DNA from: Sphingomonas kaistensis
Lineage (GTDB): Bacteria > Pseudomonadota > Alphaproteobacteria > Sphingomonadales > Sphingomonadaceae
Assembly: GCF_011927725.1 (NCBI RefSeq)
Contig: NZ_JAATJC010000001.1
Location: forward strand, 689,001 to 753,000
Direction: 5' to 3'
Length of the DNA stretch: 64,000 nucleotides
How positions within the stretch are numbered: the stretch's first letter is position 1; each line of letters starts with the position of its first letter. The position numbers and the translations under genes were made by a program. The notes below the pieces were generated by a model. It did no database searches, had not been told where the DNA came from, and saw nothing but the letters and a program-made list of their open reading frames with translations. Shown piece by piece: positions 26,247 through 35,267 of the stretch.

Positions 26247-27112
26247 AGGGCGCGCTGTTCCCGCCCGCTTCAATGCGGCGCCTCCTGCCCGAGCAGAAAC
26301 GCCGCGCGGCGCCGTGGATCGTCGGCCTGATGACCTTTGTCAGCCTGGTCGTCGGAATTGCCGGGCTTGCCGTACTCGGCGCGGTGTCGGACCTGTCGAG
26401 CTCGGCGGCAGGGCGCTGGTCGCTGCAGGTAACCGGAACGCCCGCCGATGCGGCGCGGGCCGAAGCGCTGCTGAGCGCCTCGCCCGCAGTGGAGCGGATC
26501 GCGCGCGTGCCCGAGGCCGAACTGCGCCGCACGCTCGGTGCCTGGCTGGGCCCGGCGGCGGACCAGCTCGACCTGCCGATGCCGGTGATCGCCGAAGTCA
26601 GCCTGTCCGCGGCCGGCGACGGGCAAATGCTCGCCCAGGATCTTGCCCGCCAGGTGCCCGCCGCGCGCCTGACGCCTTATTCGGCCGAGCTTGCGCCGCT
26701 TCTGACGACCCTGCGCGGCCTTGCCGTGCTGGTCGCAGGGCTGCTGGTCGTGCTGGCCGCCGCGCTGGCCGGCGCGGTGACGCTGGCGGCGCGGGCGACC
26801 CTCGATGCCAATCGCGCCACGCTCGACGTGTTGCACGGGATCGGCGCGACCGACGGCCAGTTGCTGTCGCTGGTCCAGCGCCGGATCGCGCTCGACGTCC
26901 TCGCCGGAAGCGGTGCCGGAGCGCTTGCCGCCGTGATCGTGCTGGTCGCGGCGCTGATCCCGGCACGGGGACTGCTTGGCGGCTGGGCGGGAGGTCCGGC
27001 CCTCGCCGCAAGCGGACTTGCCCTGCTGGCCCTGTTGCCGCTGGTGCAAGCGGGCCTTGCGACCCTGGTTGCCAGGCGCGCCCTCCGGCAGGCATTGGCG
27101 AACGTCATATGA
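26243..27112 (+). CDS. ftsX: Cell division protein FtsX
   Basis: FtsX is the membrane partner of FtsE. The 289-residue protein has the expected topology: a cytoplasmic N-terminus, first helix (WIVGLMTFVSLVVGIAGLAVL), a periplasmic domain of about 110 residues, then three helices (LRGLAVLVAGLLVVLAAALAGAVTL; ALAAVIVLVAALIPA; GLALLALLPLVQAGLATLV). The TLDVLHGIGATDGQLLSLVQRR loop between helices 2 and 3 is the conserved FtsX cytoplasmic motif. Start overlaps the ftsE stop, and its stop overlaps the next gene's ATG. Confidence 0.93.
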   Translation: MKGALFPPASMRRLLPEQKRRAAPWIVGLMTFVSLVVGIAGLAVLGAVSDLSSSAAGRWSLQVTGTPADAARAEALLSASPAVERIARVPEAELRRTLGAWLGPAADQLDLPMPVIAEVSLSAAGDGQMLAQDLARQVPAARLTPYSAELAPLLTTLRGLAVLVAGLLVVLAAALAGAVTLAARATLDANRATLDVLHGIGATDGQLLSLVQRRIALDVLAGSGAGALAAVIVLVAALIPARGLLGGWAGGPALAASGLALLALLPLVQAGLATLVARRALRQALANVI

Positions 27113-27639
27113 CCATTCGTTTGATGGCCTTGCTGGGACTCCTCTACGCGCTTGGCTTCGCCTTGTTCGGCGTGTCCCTGGCCAAGCCCGCCGGCGCCGA
27201 GCGCACCGAGGCGGTGGTGGTGCTGACCGGCGGTTCCGGCCGGCTGGAGCGGGGCATGGCCGTGCTTAAGCGCGGGGAAGCGAAGCGCATGCTGGTGTCC
27301 GGTGCCGACCCCAGTGTCACCCGGGCCGACCTGGCGCGGCGACTGGGCCCCGATACGCTCGGCACCTTGCGCTGCTGCGTCGACCTCGGTTCGGAAGCGG
27401 TGGACACCCGCAGCAATGCCGAGGAAGCGCGGCGGTGGATCGTCCGGCGCGGCTATAGCAGCGTGCGACTGGTGACCAGCGACTGGCACATGCGCCGCGC
27501 GGCCTATGAATTCCGGCAGGACCTGCCAGAGACGACCATCATCGAGGATGCGGTGCAGACCCGGCCGAGCCTGTGGCTGCTGTTCCTCGAATATAACAAA
27601 TATCTGCTGCGGCGCGCCGCGCTGTGGCTCGACATGTAG
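27109..27639 (+). CDS. YdcF/ElyC-like DUF218 protein
   Basis: The 176-residue product has an N-terminal membrane anchor (LMALLGLLYALGFALFGVSLA) and a DUF218 fold: EAVVVLTGGSGRLERGMAVLKRGEAKRMLVSGAD, DTRSNAEEARRWI, and VRLVTSDWHMRRAAYEF. DUF218 members include E. coli SanA/ElyC, with roles in envelope integrity and undecaprenyl-carrier recycling. It is coupled to ftsX by ATGA, and overlaps or abuts the acyltransferase gene after it, so ftsE-ftsX-DUF218-plsC looks like one envelope operon. Confidence 0.88.
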   Translation: MTIRLMALLGLLYALGFALFGVSLAKPAGAERTEAVVVLTGGSGRLERGMAVLKRGEAKRMLVSGADPSVTRADLARRLGPDTLGTLRCCVDLGSEAVDTRSNAEEARRWIVRRGYSSVRLVTSDWHMRRAAYEFRQDLPETTIIEDAVQTRPSLWLLFLEYNKYLLRRAALWLDM

Positions 27640-27650
27640 GCAAGAAGCTG

Positions 27651-28334
27651 ATGGCCGCGTTGCGTTCGATCCTTTATTTCCTGGTCTTCTATCCCGGAAC
27701 GGTCCTGTACTGCATCGCGACCCTGATCGCGGCGCGCTTCGGAAGCGGCCCGGTCCGGCGCGTCATCCACGCCTGGGCGAGCTTCCACCATCAGCTGGTG
27801 ACGCACCTGCTCGGCATCCGGTTCGAAATGGAAGGTGAGATTCCCGACGGCCCCGTGCTGGTCGCATTCAAGCACCAGGCGATGGTCGAAACGGTCGAGA
27901 CGTTGTTGCTGGTCAAGACGCCGGTCGTGGTGATGAAGCAGGAATATGTCGACCTGCCGCTGCTTGGGCCGACGATGAAGAGTTTCGGGGTCATCGGGGT
28001 CAACCGCGAGGCGGGGGCCAGCGCGCTGCGGGAGATGATGCAGCGGGGCAAGCAGGCCATCGCCGAGGGACGTCCGGTCGTGATCTTTCCCGAAGGCACG
28101 CGGGTGCCGGTTGGCGAAACGCCCCCACTGCGGCCGGGCTTTGCCGGCCTCTACCGCGCGCTCGGCCTGCCGGTGGTGCCGGTGGCGCATGACGGCGGCA
28201 AGATCTGGCCCAAGGGACTGGTCAAATATCCCGGGGTGATCCGGCTCAAGATCGGCGAGACCATCCCCGCCGGCCTCAAGCGCGACGAAATCGAGCGACG
28301 CGTGCACCGCGCGATCAACGCGCTCGAAGCCTAG
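27651..28334 (+). CDS. plsC: 1-acyl-sn-glycerol-3-phosphate acyltransferase (PlsC family)
   Basis: The product acylates lysophosphatidic acid to phosphatidic acid. Motifs: KHQAMVETVE, where the usual H-x4-D catalytic pair reads H-x4-E, and VIFPEGTRVPVG with the substrate-binding PEGTR. An N-terminal hydrophobic segment (ILYFLVFYPGTVLYCIATLIAA) anchors it in the membrane. I chose ATG 27651 (MAALRSILYF) over 27624 to avoid overlap with the DUF218 gene; both are possible. 227 residues, normal length. Another, more divergent acyltransferase is at 40483. Confidence 0.9.
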   Translation: MAALRSILYFLVFYPGTVLYCIATLIAARFGSGPVRRVIHAWASFHHQLVTHLLGIRFEMEGEIPDGPVLVAFKHQAMVETVETLLLVKTPVVVMKQEYVDLPLLGPTMKSFGVIGVNREAGASALREMMQRGKQAIAEGRPVVIFPEGTRVPVGETPPLRPGFAGLYRALGLPVVPVAHDGGKIWPKGLVKYPGVIRLKIGETIPAGLKRDEIERRVHRAINALEA

Positions 28335-30691
28335 GTCCTGAGCGTCGCGCCAAGCTTGGCGGCGCTTGCGACAACCTTGTCCGACAGCGCCGCGAGATCG
28401 GCTTCGGTCAGCGTCTTGTCGGTAGGCTGAAGCGCGACCTCCACCGCGAGGCTGAGGTCGCCATCGGCCGGCTGGTAGCGGTCGAACACGCGCACCTCGG
28501 TGATCAGCGCCTTGTCGGCACCGCGGATGGCGCGGACGAGGTCGCCGGCGGCAAGGCTGTCGGGCACGACAAAGGCGAAGTCGCGGGTAACAGGCTGCAG
28601 CGCGGGAGGAGTGAAGGCGGGCCGCGCACGACCCTTGTCGCGGGCCGCCGGAAGCGCGTCGAGATAAAGGTCGGCGGCCTGGGTTCCGGCGGGCAGGTCG
28701 AGCGCCCTGGCCAGCGCCGGGTGCAGCTCGCCGAAGCGGGCGAGTTCGGCCTTGCCGAGCCGGAGCGTTGCCGAGCGGCCGGGATGGAAAGCGTCGCCGG
28801 CGCCTTGCGCCAGCTGCAGGTTGGCGACCGGTGCGCCAGCCTCGCCAAGCAAGGCCATGACTGCCGCCTTGACGTCATAAGCGTCGAACGCGCGCGCCTT
28901 GCCCGCCTGCCATGAGCGCGGATCGGCTTCCCCGGCCATCAGCAGCGAGAGCGTCGGGCGCTCGGCCTCGGCGAGGTAGCGGCGGCCGAGTTCGAACAGG
29001 CGGACGCTGGTCGCGCCGCGGGACAGGTTGCGCGCGGCGGCCCGGGCGAGTCCGGGAAGCAGCGAGGTTCGCATGACCTTCATCTCCTCGCTGATCGGAT
29101 TGGCGAGGACATGCGCCGCGCCGCCCAGCAGGTCGGCGTCGGCCTGCGCGATGAAGCTCCAGGTGATCGCTTCGTTGAAGCCGCGCGCGGCGGCGGCGCG
29201 GCGGACCCGGCGTTCGAGCCGCTGGGAGGGCAGGGCCACCGCCTTTGCGACGCCGGCATCGCGCGGGAGCGGGGTGGAGGGAATGCGGTCGAGCCCGGCG
29301 ACGCGGGCGACTTCCTCGACGAGGTCGGCCTCGCCGTCGATGTCGGGGCGCCAGCCGGGGACGGTCCAGCCATTCGCGCCGTGACCGAAGCCGAGCGCGG
29401 AAAGGATGCGGTTCTGCTCGTCGGTCGGCAGGCTGAGCCCGGCAAGACTTTCGACCCGTTCAGGCCGCAGGGCAATGGCGCGCAGGGCGGTCACGTCGCT
29501 CCAGCGGGCGGTTGTCGCCATGCTGCGTCCTGTGGGCGTGCCACCGCACAGCTCGACGATCATCGCCGCTGCGGCGTCGGTCATCTGCTCGAGCGTCAGT
29601 GGATCGACCCCGCGCTCGAAGCGGGCGCGGGCGTCGGTGTGGACCTGCTGGCGCTGGCCGGTGCGGGCGATGGCGACCGGGTCGAACCAGGCGCATTCGA
29701 GGAGGACGTCGGTGGTGCCTTCGGTGACGCCGGTCGAGACGCCGCCAACCACGCCGCCCAGTCCGAGCACGCCCTTGTCGTCGGCGATGACGCAATCGTC
29801 GGGCGCCGCCTCGTAAGCCTTATCGTTCAGCGCATCGAAGCGCTCGCCCTTGCCGCGGCGGACGTGGATGCCGCCGTTGAGCAGCGCTGCGTCATAGACG
29901 TGCAGTGGGCGGGCCTGGTCGATCGAGAAGAAGTTGGTGACATCCACCAGCGCCGAGATCGGACGCAGCCCGACTGCACGGAGCCGGGCTTGCAGCCAGT
30001 CGGGCGAAGGGCCGTTCTTCACGCCGCGGATCATGCGCGCGGAAAAGGCCTCGCAGCCGCTGCCTTCCTCGATGGTGATCGACACCGGATTGGCGCCGTC
30101 CTCCGCCAGCGGACGGACGGGGCGTTCGCGCAGGGTGCCGAGGCCCACTGCGGCGAGGTCGCGGGCGATCCCGCGTACGCCGAAGCAGTCGGGGCGGTTG
30201 GGGGTGACGGCGATGTCGAACACCGGATCCTCGAGCCCGGCATAGGCCGCATAGCTCTGCCCGACCGGGGCGTCGCCCGGCAGCTCGATGATGCCGTCAT
30301 GCCCGGTGCCGAGCTCCAGCTCACGCTCCGAGCACATCATGCCATTGCTCTCGACTCCCCGGATCGCGGCAACCTTGAGCGTGAAGTCGCTTCCGGGAAC
30401 ATAGGCGCCGGGCGGCCCGAACACGCCCTTCATGCCGGCGCGGGCGTTGGGGGCGCCGCAGACCACCTGCATCGGACCATTGCCGGCATCGACCTGCAGC
30501 ACCTGCAACTTGTCGGCCTGCGGGTGCCGCTCGGCGGAGAGCACCTCCGCCACCACGAAGGGAGCGAGTTTCTCGGCCGGGTTGTCGATCCCTTCGACCT
30601 CGAGGCCGAGCGCGGTCAGCTTGTCGGCGATCTCGGCCACCGAGGCGGTGGTGTCGAGGTGATCGCGGAGCCAGGAGAGGGTGAACTTCAT
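28331..30691 (-). CDS. pheT: Phenylalanyl-tRNA synthetase beta subunit
   Basis: PheT, 786 residues from ATG 30691 ([14 protein letters not shown]). The N-terminal EMAP/tRNA-binding domain (about 40-150; [25 protein letters not shown]), the B3/4 editing domain, the B5 domain ([26 protein letters not shown]), and the C-terminal FDX-ACB anticodon domain ([16 protein letters not shown]) are all present in order. Upstream in-frame extension belongs to the pheS antisense of another frame and is rejected. It overlaps pheS by ATGA. Confidence 0.97.
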   Translation of the reverse strand: MKFTLSWLRDHLDTTASVAEIADKLTALGLEVEGIDNPAEKLAPFVVAEVLSAERHPQADKLQVLQVDAGNGPMQVVCGAPNARAGMKGVFGPPGAYVPGSDFTLKVAAIRGVESNGMMCSERELELGTGHDGIIELPGDAPVGQSYAAYAGLEDPVFDIAVTPNRPDCFGVRGIARDLAAVGLGTLRERPVRPLAEDGANPVSITIEEGSGCEAFSARMIRGVKNGPSPDWLQARLRAVGLRPISALVDVTNFFSIDQARPLHVYDAALLNGGIHVRRGKGERFDALNDKAYEAAPDDCVIADDKGVLGLGGVVGGVSTGVTEGTTDVLLECAWFDPVAIARTGQRQQVHTDARARFERGVDPLTLEQMTDAAAAMIVELCGGTPTGRSMATTARWSDVTALRAIALRPERVESLAGLSLPTDEQNRILSALGFGHGANGWTVPGWRPDIDGEADLVEEVARVAGLDRIPSTPLPRDAGVAKAVALPSQRLERRVRRAAAARGFNEAITWSFIAQADADLLGGAAHVLANPISEEMKVMRTSLLPGLARAAARNLSRGATSVRLFELGRRYLAEAERPTLSLLMAGEADPRSWQAGKARAFDAYDVKAAVMALLGEAGAPVANLQLAQGAGDAFHPGRSATLRLGKAELARFGELHPALARALDLPAGTQAADLYLDALPAARDKGRARPAFTPPALQPVTRDFAFVVPDSLAAGDLVRAIRGADKALITEVRVFDRYQPADGDLSLAVEVALQPTDKTLTEADLAALSDKVVASAAKLGATLRT

Positions 30692-31755
30692 GCGCCCACT
30701 CCCGCGCTCAGGGTGGGCACGGCGAGCGCGCTGAAGCCGTAATGCTTGAGCCAGCGCAGGTCGCCGTCGAAGAATTGGCGGAGGTCGTTCATGCCATATT
30801 TGAGCATCGCCAGCCGGTCGATGCCGGTGCCGAACGCGAAGCCCTGCCATTCATCGGGGTCGAGCCCGGCGGCGGCGATGACGCGCGGGTGGACCATGCC
30901 GCTGCCCAGCACCTCCATCCAGCCTTCAGATCCGCCGACCACGCGGCGACCGTTTTCCATCGACCAACCGACATCGACCTCTGCCGATGGCTCGGTGAAG
31001 GGGAAATAGGATGGACGCAGGCGGATCGCGATGTCGTCACGCTCGAAGAACGCCTTGAGAAAGGTCTCGAGCGTCCACTTGAGATGGCCCATCGTGATGT
31101 TGCGGTCGATCACCAGGCCTTCGACTTGGTGGAACATCGGAGTGTGGGTGGCGTCGCTGTCAGAGCGATAGACCCGGCCCGGCGCGATCACCCGCAGCGG
31201 CGCGCCGTGCTTCTGCATCGCGCGGATCTGCACCGGCGAGGTGTGGGTGCGAAGGACAAAGGTGCCTTCGACGCCCTCGCGCGGCTCGACATAGAAGGTG
31301 TCGTGCATGGCCCGCGCCGGGTGGGTCTCGGGCATGTTGAGCGCGGTGAAATTATACCAGTCGCTTTCGATCTCGGGTCCTTCGGCGACCGCGAAGCCGA
31401 AGTCGGCGAAAATCTCGGCCAATTCGTCCATCACCTGGCTGACCGGGTGGACGCTGCCCTGCGGCTGCTCGGCGGCGGGCAGCGAGAGGTCGAGCCGCTC
31501 GGTCGCCAGCTTGCGATCCAGTTCGGCCGTTTCTAGCGCCGCCTTGCGCGCGTCGATGGCGGCGGCCACGTCCGCGCGCTGGCCCTGGATCGCCGGTCCC
31601 TGCGTCTGTCGCTCCTCCGGGCTCATCTTGCCCAGCGTCTTGAGGAGGGCCGTGACCCAGCCGTTCTTGCCCAGCGCCGACACCCGCTCCGCGTCGAGGG
31701 AAGCAAGGTCGGAGGCGGCAGCGATGCGCTGCAAGGTGGTGGCGAGTTCGGACAT
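30688..31755 (-). CDS. pheS: Phenylalanyl-tRNA synthetase alpha subunit
   Basis: PheS carries the catalytic class II core. From ATG 31755 ([11 protein letters not shown]) it has 355 residues. The N-terminal coiled coil covers about 1-85, followed by [19 protein letters not shown], motif 2 region [13 protein letters not shown] and [21 protein letters not shown], and motif 3 [14 protein letters not shown]. It is coupled to pheT by a four-base overlap. No attenuation leader peptide is apparent in the 39 bases between it and the regulator gene's stop. Confidence 0.97.
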   Translation of the reverse strand: MSELATTLQRIAAASDLASLDAERVSALGKNGWVTALLKTLGKMSPEERQTQGPAIQGQRADVAAAIDARKAALETAELDRKLATERLDLSLPAAEQPQGSVHPVSQVMDELAEIFADFGFAVAEGPEIESDWYNFTALNMPETHPARAMHDTFYVEPREGVEGTFVLRTHTSPVQIRAMQKHGAPLRVIAPGRVYRSDSDATHTPMFHQVEGLVIDRNITMGHLKWTLETFLKAFFERDDIAIRLRPSYFPFTEPSAEVDVGWSMENGRRVVGGSEGWMEVLGSGMVHPRVIAAAGLDPDEWQGFAFGTGIDRLAMLKYGMNDLRQFFDGDLRWLKHYGFSALAVPTLSAGVGA

Positions 31756-31794
31756 GGCGGAGGCGTTTAGCGGCTGCCGCCCTCGGTGCAAAGG

Positions 31795-33198
31795 TCAGGC
31801 AACGAAGGGATAGGGCGAGATCGTCTTGCGATTCTCGTGCACCGCAAGCTGCGCTCCAGCCGGCGGGGTGGCCCGGAACGCGCAGTCGAGGCGCGGGCAG
31901 ATCGAGCAGGCCGGGCCGACCGGCGTCACCGGCGCGCGGTCGAGGTCGATTCCCTCGGCGCAATGCAGCTTGTGGGCATGCTCGATGCTGCAGCCGAGGC
32001 CGATCGCGAGGAGGCCGCCCGACAGCGCGCTGCGGATCGGTCGTTCGATGGTCCGGGCTACGGTGAAATAGCGGTGGCCGTCCGGGGTCTCGATCAACTG
32101 GGTCACTGCCTGACCGGCGGATTGGAACGCGACGTGCAGGTTCCAGCGCGGGCAGGTCCCGCCGAAGCGCGAAAAGGGGAAGCGTTCGCCGGCATAGCGC
32201 TTGGACACGTTCCCCGCGGGATCGATCCGCAGCATGAAGAAGGGAATGCCGCGCGCACCCGGGCGGCCGAGCGTGGTGAACCGGTGCGACACCTGCTCGA
32301 CGTTGGCGCCGAACTCGGCGGTCAGGCGGTCGATCGAATAATTGTAGCGCTCGGCCGCAGCCAGGAAGGTGCCGTAGGGCATCATGATCGCGCCCGCCGC
32401 ATAATTGGCGAAGCTCATGTGCAGCAGGTGGCGGGTGCCCGCGTCCGGCGGACGGGCGACTTCCAGCAGCCGGGCGATGATCGGGTGAAACTCCAGCAGC
32501 GAAAGCTGGTAGGCGATGCCGAACGTCTTGTTCTCGGGCCGCAGCAGCGAGGACAGCATCAGCAGGCGGCGTTCGGGATCGTAAACCTGGCTGGCGCCCT
32601 GCAATTCCTCGGGGCCGACCACCGTGACGGACACTCCATAGGCTTCCTTGAGGCGGCGCCGCAGCGGCTCGGCGACCGACAGCGGGTCACCCAGCGCACC
32701 GCCCAGCGTCTCGGCGCCTTCCTCGAGCTCAGGGAAGTGGTTGGAGCGGGACTGGATGAAGTCGCGGACCCAGGTTTCCGGCGTGAACAGGGCGCGCTCG
32801 TCCCCTTCCGACCCGATCGTGGCCGGGCCGAGCCGCCGTTCGCGCAGCGCCGTGTACAGGCGACTCACGCCTTCCGCGATGCCGGGGCTGTTGTCGCTGA
32901 GTTCGACGATCTCCTGGCGGCCGATCTGGAGGTCGGAGAACATCGGATCGGCGAACACTTCGGCCAATTGTTCGGCCGATCCCTGCTCTCCGCCCTCGCT
33001 TGCGAAACTGCGGATATCGACCTCGAAGCCTTCGGCGAGGCGAAGCAGGATCGACGCCGTGACCGGGCGCTGGTTGCGCTCCAGATGATTGAGATAACTG
33101 GGAGAAATGCCGAGTAGGCCAGCCATGGCGGTTTGCTGCAGGCCGCGGTCGCGGCGCAGGCGCTTGAGTCTCGCGCCAAGGAAAAGCTTCTTCGCCAT
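31795..33198 (-). CDS. ScfR/RamB-like XRE-family regulator, probable regulator of the glyoxylate genes
   Basis: The 467-residue protein begins with an XRE helix-turn-helix (KRLRRDRGLQQTAMAGLLGISPSYLNHLERNQRPV, residues 12-47). The middle is IrrE/ImmA-like but lacks a HExxH motif (LLEFHP instead), so it should be non-proteolytic. The C-terminus is DUF2083-type, with a cysteine cluster CSICPRLDCAF. The family includes RamB of corynebacteria and ScfR, short-chain acyl regulators of acetate/glyoxylate genes. It is divergent from DUF4170-aceA-glcB, which supports that role. Likely autoregulated through the repeats at 33209-33246. Confidence 0.88.
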   Translation of the reverse strand: MAKKLFLGARLKRLRRDRGLQQTAMAGLLGISPSYLNHLERNQRPVTASILLRLAEGFEVDIRSFASEGGEQGSAEQLAEVFADPMFSDLQIGRQEIVELSDNSPGIAEGVSRLYTALRERRLGPATIGSEGDERALFTPETWVRDFIQSRSNHFPELEEGAETLGGALGDPLSVAEPLRRRLKEAYGVSVTVVGPEELQGASQVYDPERRLLMLSSLLRPENKTFGIAYQLSLLEFHPIIARLLEVARPPDAGTRHLLHMSFANYAAGAIMMPYGTFLAAAERYNYSIDRLTAEFGANVEQVSHRFTTLGRPGARGIPFFMLRIDPAGNVSKRYAGERFPFSRFGGTCPRWNLHVAFQSAGQAVTQLIETPDGHRYFTVARTIERPIRSALSGGLLAIGLGCSIEHAHKLHCAEGIDLDRAPVTPVGPACSICPRLDCAFRATPPAGAQLAVHENRKTISPYPFVA

Positions 33199-33208
33199 GT
33201 CTGTACTC

Positions 33209-33246
33209 TGTCAAGAAAGTGACAAACCTACAAGTCATGACATGAC
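33209..33246. promoter_or_regulatory. Operator-like repeats upstream of the ScfR-type gene
   Basis: TGTCA-N6-TGACA (33209-33224) is an inverted repeat directly before the regulator's start codon; TGACAAA is at 33220-33226. GTCATGAC at 33234-33241 is a second palindrome. A related TGACAAT/TGACAAA pair lies upstream of aceA (33526-33542). Confidence 0.5.
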
Positions 33247-33324
33247 AGATGTGCCTTTATCGGCGCTGCCGAATGCGCGCTGCGGTGTTTTCCTGTGTTC
33301 GAGACATGCAACAAGGAGGCCAAC

Positions 33325-33528
33325 ATGGGTCAGCGATACTGGGTCATCGGCGGCGAATATCGCGATTGCGCCTTCCGTGAGATCGAGCCCGGCACTGAGC
33401 GGATGAGCGGTCCGTTCGGCGACGAGTTGAAGGCCCGCATGGAATGGCAGCGCCTGACCTTCCGCGACAAGTGCGCGGCGACCGAGCGTTACACCATCGC
33501 CATCGAGCCGAGCCTCGGCCGCGCCTGA
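33325..33528 (+). CDS. DUF4170 domain small protein
   Basis: A strong AAGGAGG site precedes ATG 33325. The 67-residue product reads MGQRYWVIGGEYRDCAFREI, then GPFGDELKARMEWQRL and a basic C-terminus; YWVIGGEYRD and GPF...A..EW are the DUF4170 pattern, a short alphaproteobacterial family without known function. It lies between the divergent regulator and aceA, so it may be expressed from the same control region, though it has no evident metabolic role. Confidence 0.85.
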   Translation: MGQRYWVIGGEYRDCAFREIEPGTERMSGPFGDELKARMEWQRLTFRDKCAATERYTIAIEPSLGRA

Positions 33529-33542
33529 CAATCTTTGACAAA
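33526..33542 (+). promoter_or_regulatory. Direct repeat upstream of aceA (candidate ScfR/RamB operator)
   Basis: TGACAAT (33526-33532) and TGACAAA within TTTGACAAA (33534-33542) repeat about one helical turn apart. The same heptamer sits in front of the divergent regulator gene. The repeat overlaps the end of DUF4170 and lies 45 bases before the aceA start. Confidence 0.45.
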
Positions 33543-33586
33543 TGGTCCCGCAGTGGAGGGCGGGGCCATCACCGAGGGGAAAATAC

Positions 33587-35182
33587 TTGTCGTATCAGAC
33601 TGAGATCACCACGGCCGCCCACCTGATCGGGGGCAATGGCAACCCGTGGAAGGGTATCGATGCCGAAGCGGTTGCCCGCATGCGGCTGCAGAACCGATTC
33701 CAGTGCGGGTTGGACATCGCCCGCTACACCGCCGGCATCATGCGCCGCGACATGGCCGCTTACGATGCCGACCCGGCCGCCTACACCCAGTCACTGGGCT
33801 GCTGGCACGGCTTCATCGCGCAGCAGAAGATGATCGCGGTAAAGAAGCACTTCGGAACGACCAAGGGCCGTTACCTTTATCTCTCGGGCTGGATGATCGC
33901 CGCGCTGCGCTCGCAGTTCGGGCCGCTGCCCGACCAGTCGATGCACGAGAAGACCTCGGTGCCTGCGCTGATCGAGGAGATTTACACCTTCCTTCGCCAG
34001 GCCGATGCGCGCGAGTTGAGCGGGCTGTTCCGCGACCTCGACAAGGCGCGTGCGGCGGGCAACGAGGTCGACGAGCAGCGCCTGCTCAACGCCATCGACA
34101 GCCACGAAACCCATGTGGTCCCGATCGTCGCCGACATCGACGCCGGCTTCGGCAATGCCGAGGCGACCTATCTCCTCGCCAAGAAGATGATCGAGGCCGG
34201 CGCCTGCGCGATCCAGATCGAGAACCAGGTTTCGGACGAGAAGCAGTGCGGCCACCAGGACGGCAAGGTCACCGTTCCGCACGAGGACTTCATCGCCAAG
34301 CTGCGGGCGGTTCGTTACGCCTTCCTCGAGCTTGGGGTCGACAACGGGATCATCGTCGCCCGCACCGACTCCCTCGGCGCCGGCCTGACCAAGCAATTTG
34401 CGGTCAGCCAACAGCCCGGCGACATCGGCGACCAGTATAATGCCTTCCTCGATTGCGAAGAGATCGAGGACACCACGCAGCTGAACGGCGACGTGCTGAT
34501 CAACCGCAACGGCAAGCTGATGCGGCCCAAGCGGCTGGCATCGGGCTTGTTCCAGTTCCGCGCCGGGACCGGCGAGGAGCGCTGCGTGCTCGACTGCATC
34601 ACCTCGCTGCAGAATGGCGCGGACCTGATCTGGATCGAGACCGAGAAGCCGCACATCGAGCAGATCGCCGGGATGGTCGATCGCATCCGCGAGGTCGTTC
34701 CGAATGCCAAGCTCGCCTACAACAACTCCCCGTCGTTCAACTGGACGCTGAATTTCCGCCAGCAGGTGTACGACGCCTGGGCGAGGGACGGCCGCGACGT
34801 GTCCGCTTACGACCGCGCGAAACTGATGAGTGCGGACTATGACGGGAGCGAGCTGGGCCAGGAAGCCGACGAGCGGATCCGGACCTTCCAGCGCGATGCG
34901 GCGGCGCGGGCAGGGATCTTCCATCACCTGATCACGCTTCCGACCTATCACACGGCGGCGCTGTCGACCGATAATCTGGCCCGCGAATATTTCGGTGACG
35001 CCGGCATGCTCGGCTACGTCAAGAACGTGCAGCGCGAGGAGATCCGCCAGGGCATCGCCTGCGTGAAGCACCAGAACATGTCGGGCTCCGACATCGGCGA
35101 CGACCACAAGGAATATTTCGCCGGGGAAGCCGCCCTCAAGGCAGGCGGCGCCAACAATACGATGAACCAGTTCGCCGCTTGA
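33587..35182 (+). CDS. aceA: Isocitrate lyase (long, 531-residue type)
   Basis: Isocitrate lyase splits isocitrate to glyoxylate and succinate, the first step of the glyoxylate bypass. I choose TTG 33587 ([14 protein letters not shown]), seven bases after GAGGGGA; the ATG-type frame from 33542 has an unrelated leader overlapping the control region. The 531 residues match the longer isocitrate lyase type found in pseudomonads. [10 protein letters not shown] (219-228) contains catalytic Cys221; DIDAGFGN is the metal-site region, and [11 protein letters not shown] follows. Malate synthase is next, so both shunt enzymes are co-directional. Confidence 0.95.
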   Translation: MSYQTEITTAAHLIGGNGNPWKGIDAEAVARMRLQNRFQCGLDIARYTAGIMRRDMAAYDADPAAYTQSLGCWHGFIAQQKMIAVKKHFGTTKGRYLYLSGWMIAALRSQFGPLPDQSMHEKTSVPALIEEIYTFLRQADARELSGLFRDLDKARAAGNEVDEQRLLNAIDSHETHVVPIVADIDAGFGNAEATYLLAKKMIEAGACAIQIENQVSDEKQCGHQDGKVTVPHEDFIAKLRAVRYAFLELGVDNGIIVARTDSLGAGLTKQFAVSQQPGDIGDQYNAFLDCEEIEDTTQLNGDVLINRNGKLMRPKRLASGLFQFRAGTGEERCVLDCITSLQNGADLIWIETEKPHIEQIAGMVDRIREVVPNAKLAYNNSPSFNWTLNFRQQVYDAWARDGRDVSAYDRAKLMSADYDGSELGQEADERIRTFQRDAAARAGIFHHLITLPTYHTAALSTDNLAREYFGDAGMLGYVKNVQREEIRQGIACVKHQNMSGSDIGDDHKEYFAGEAALKAGGANNTMNQFAA

Positions 35183-35267
35183 GCGGCTGACCTCACGGTT
35201 CCCCAGCGCGGCGGTCCGGGTTACTCCCGGGCCGCCGTTCCTGCCTCGAGAAGGAAGTCTTGCGTCC

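Noticed and set aside
31756..31794. Phenylalanine attenuation leader before pheS
   Set aside because: The gap to the regulator gene is only 39 bases and holds no Phe-rich leader peptide or alternative hairpins.
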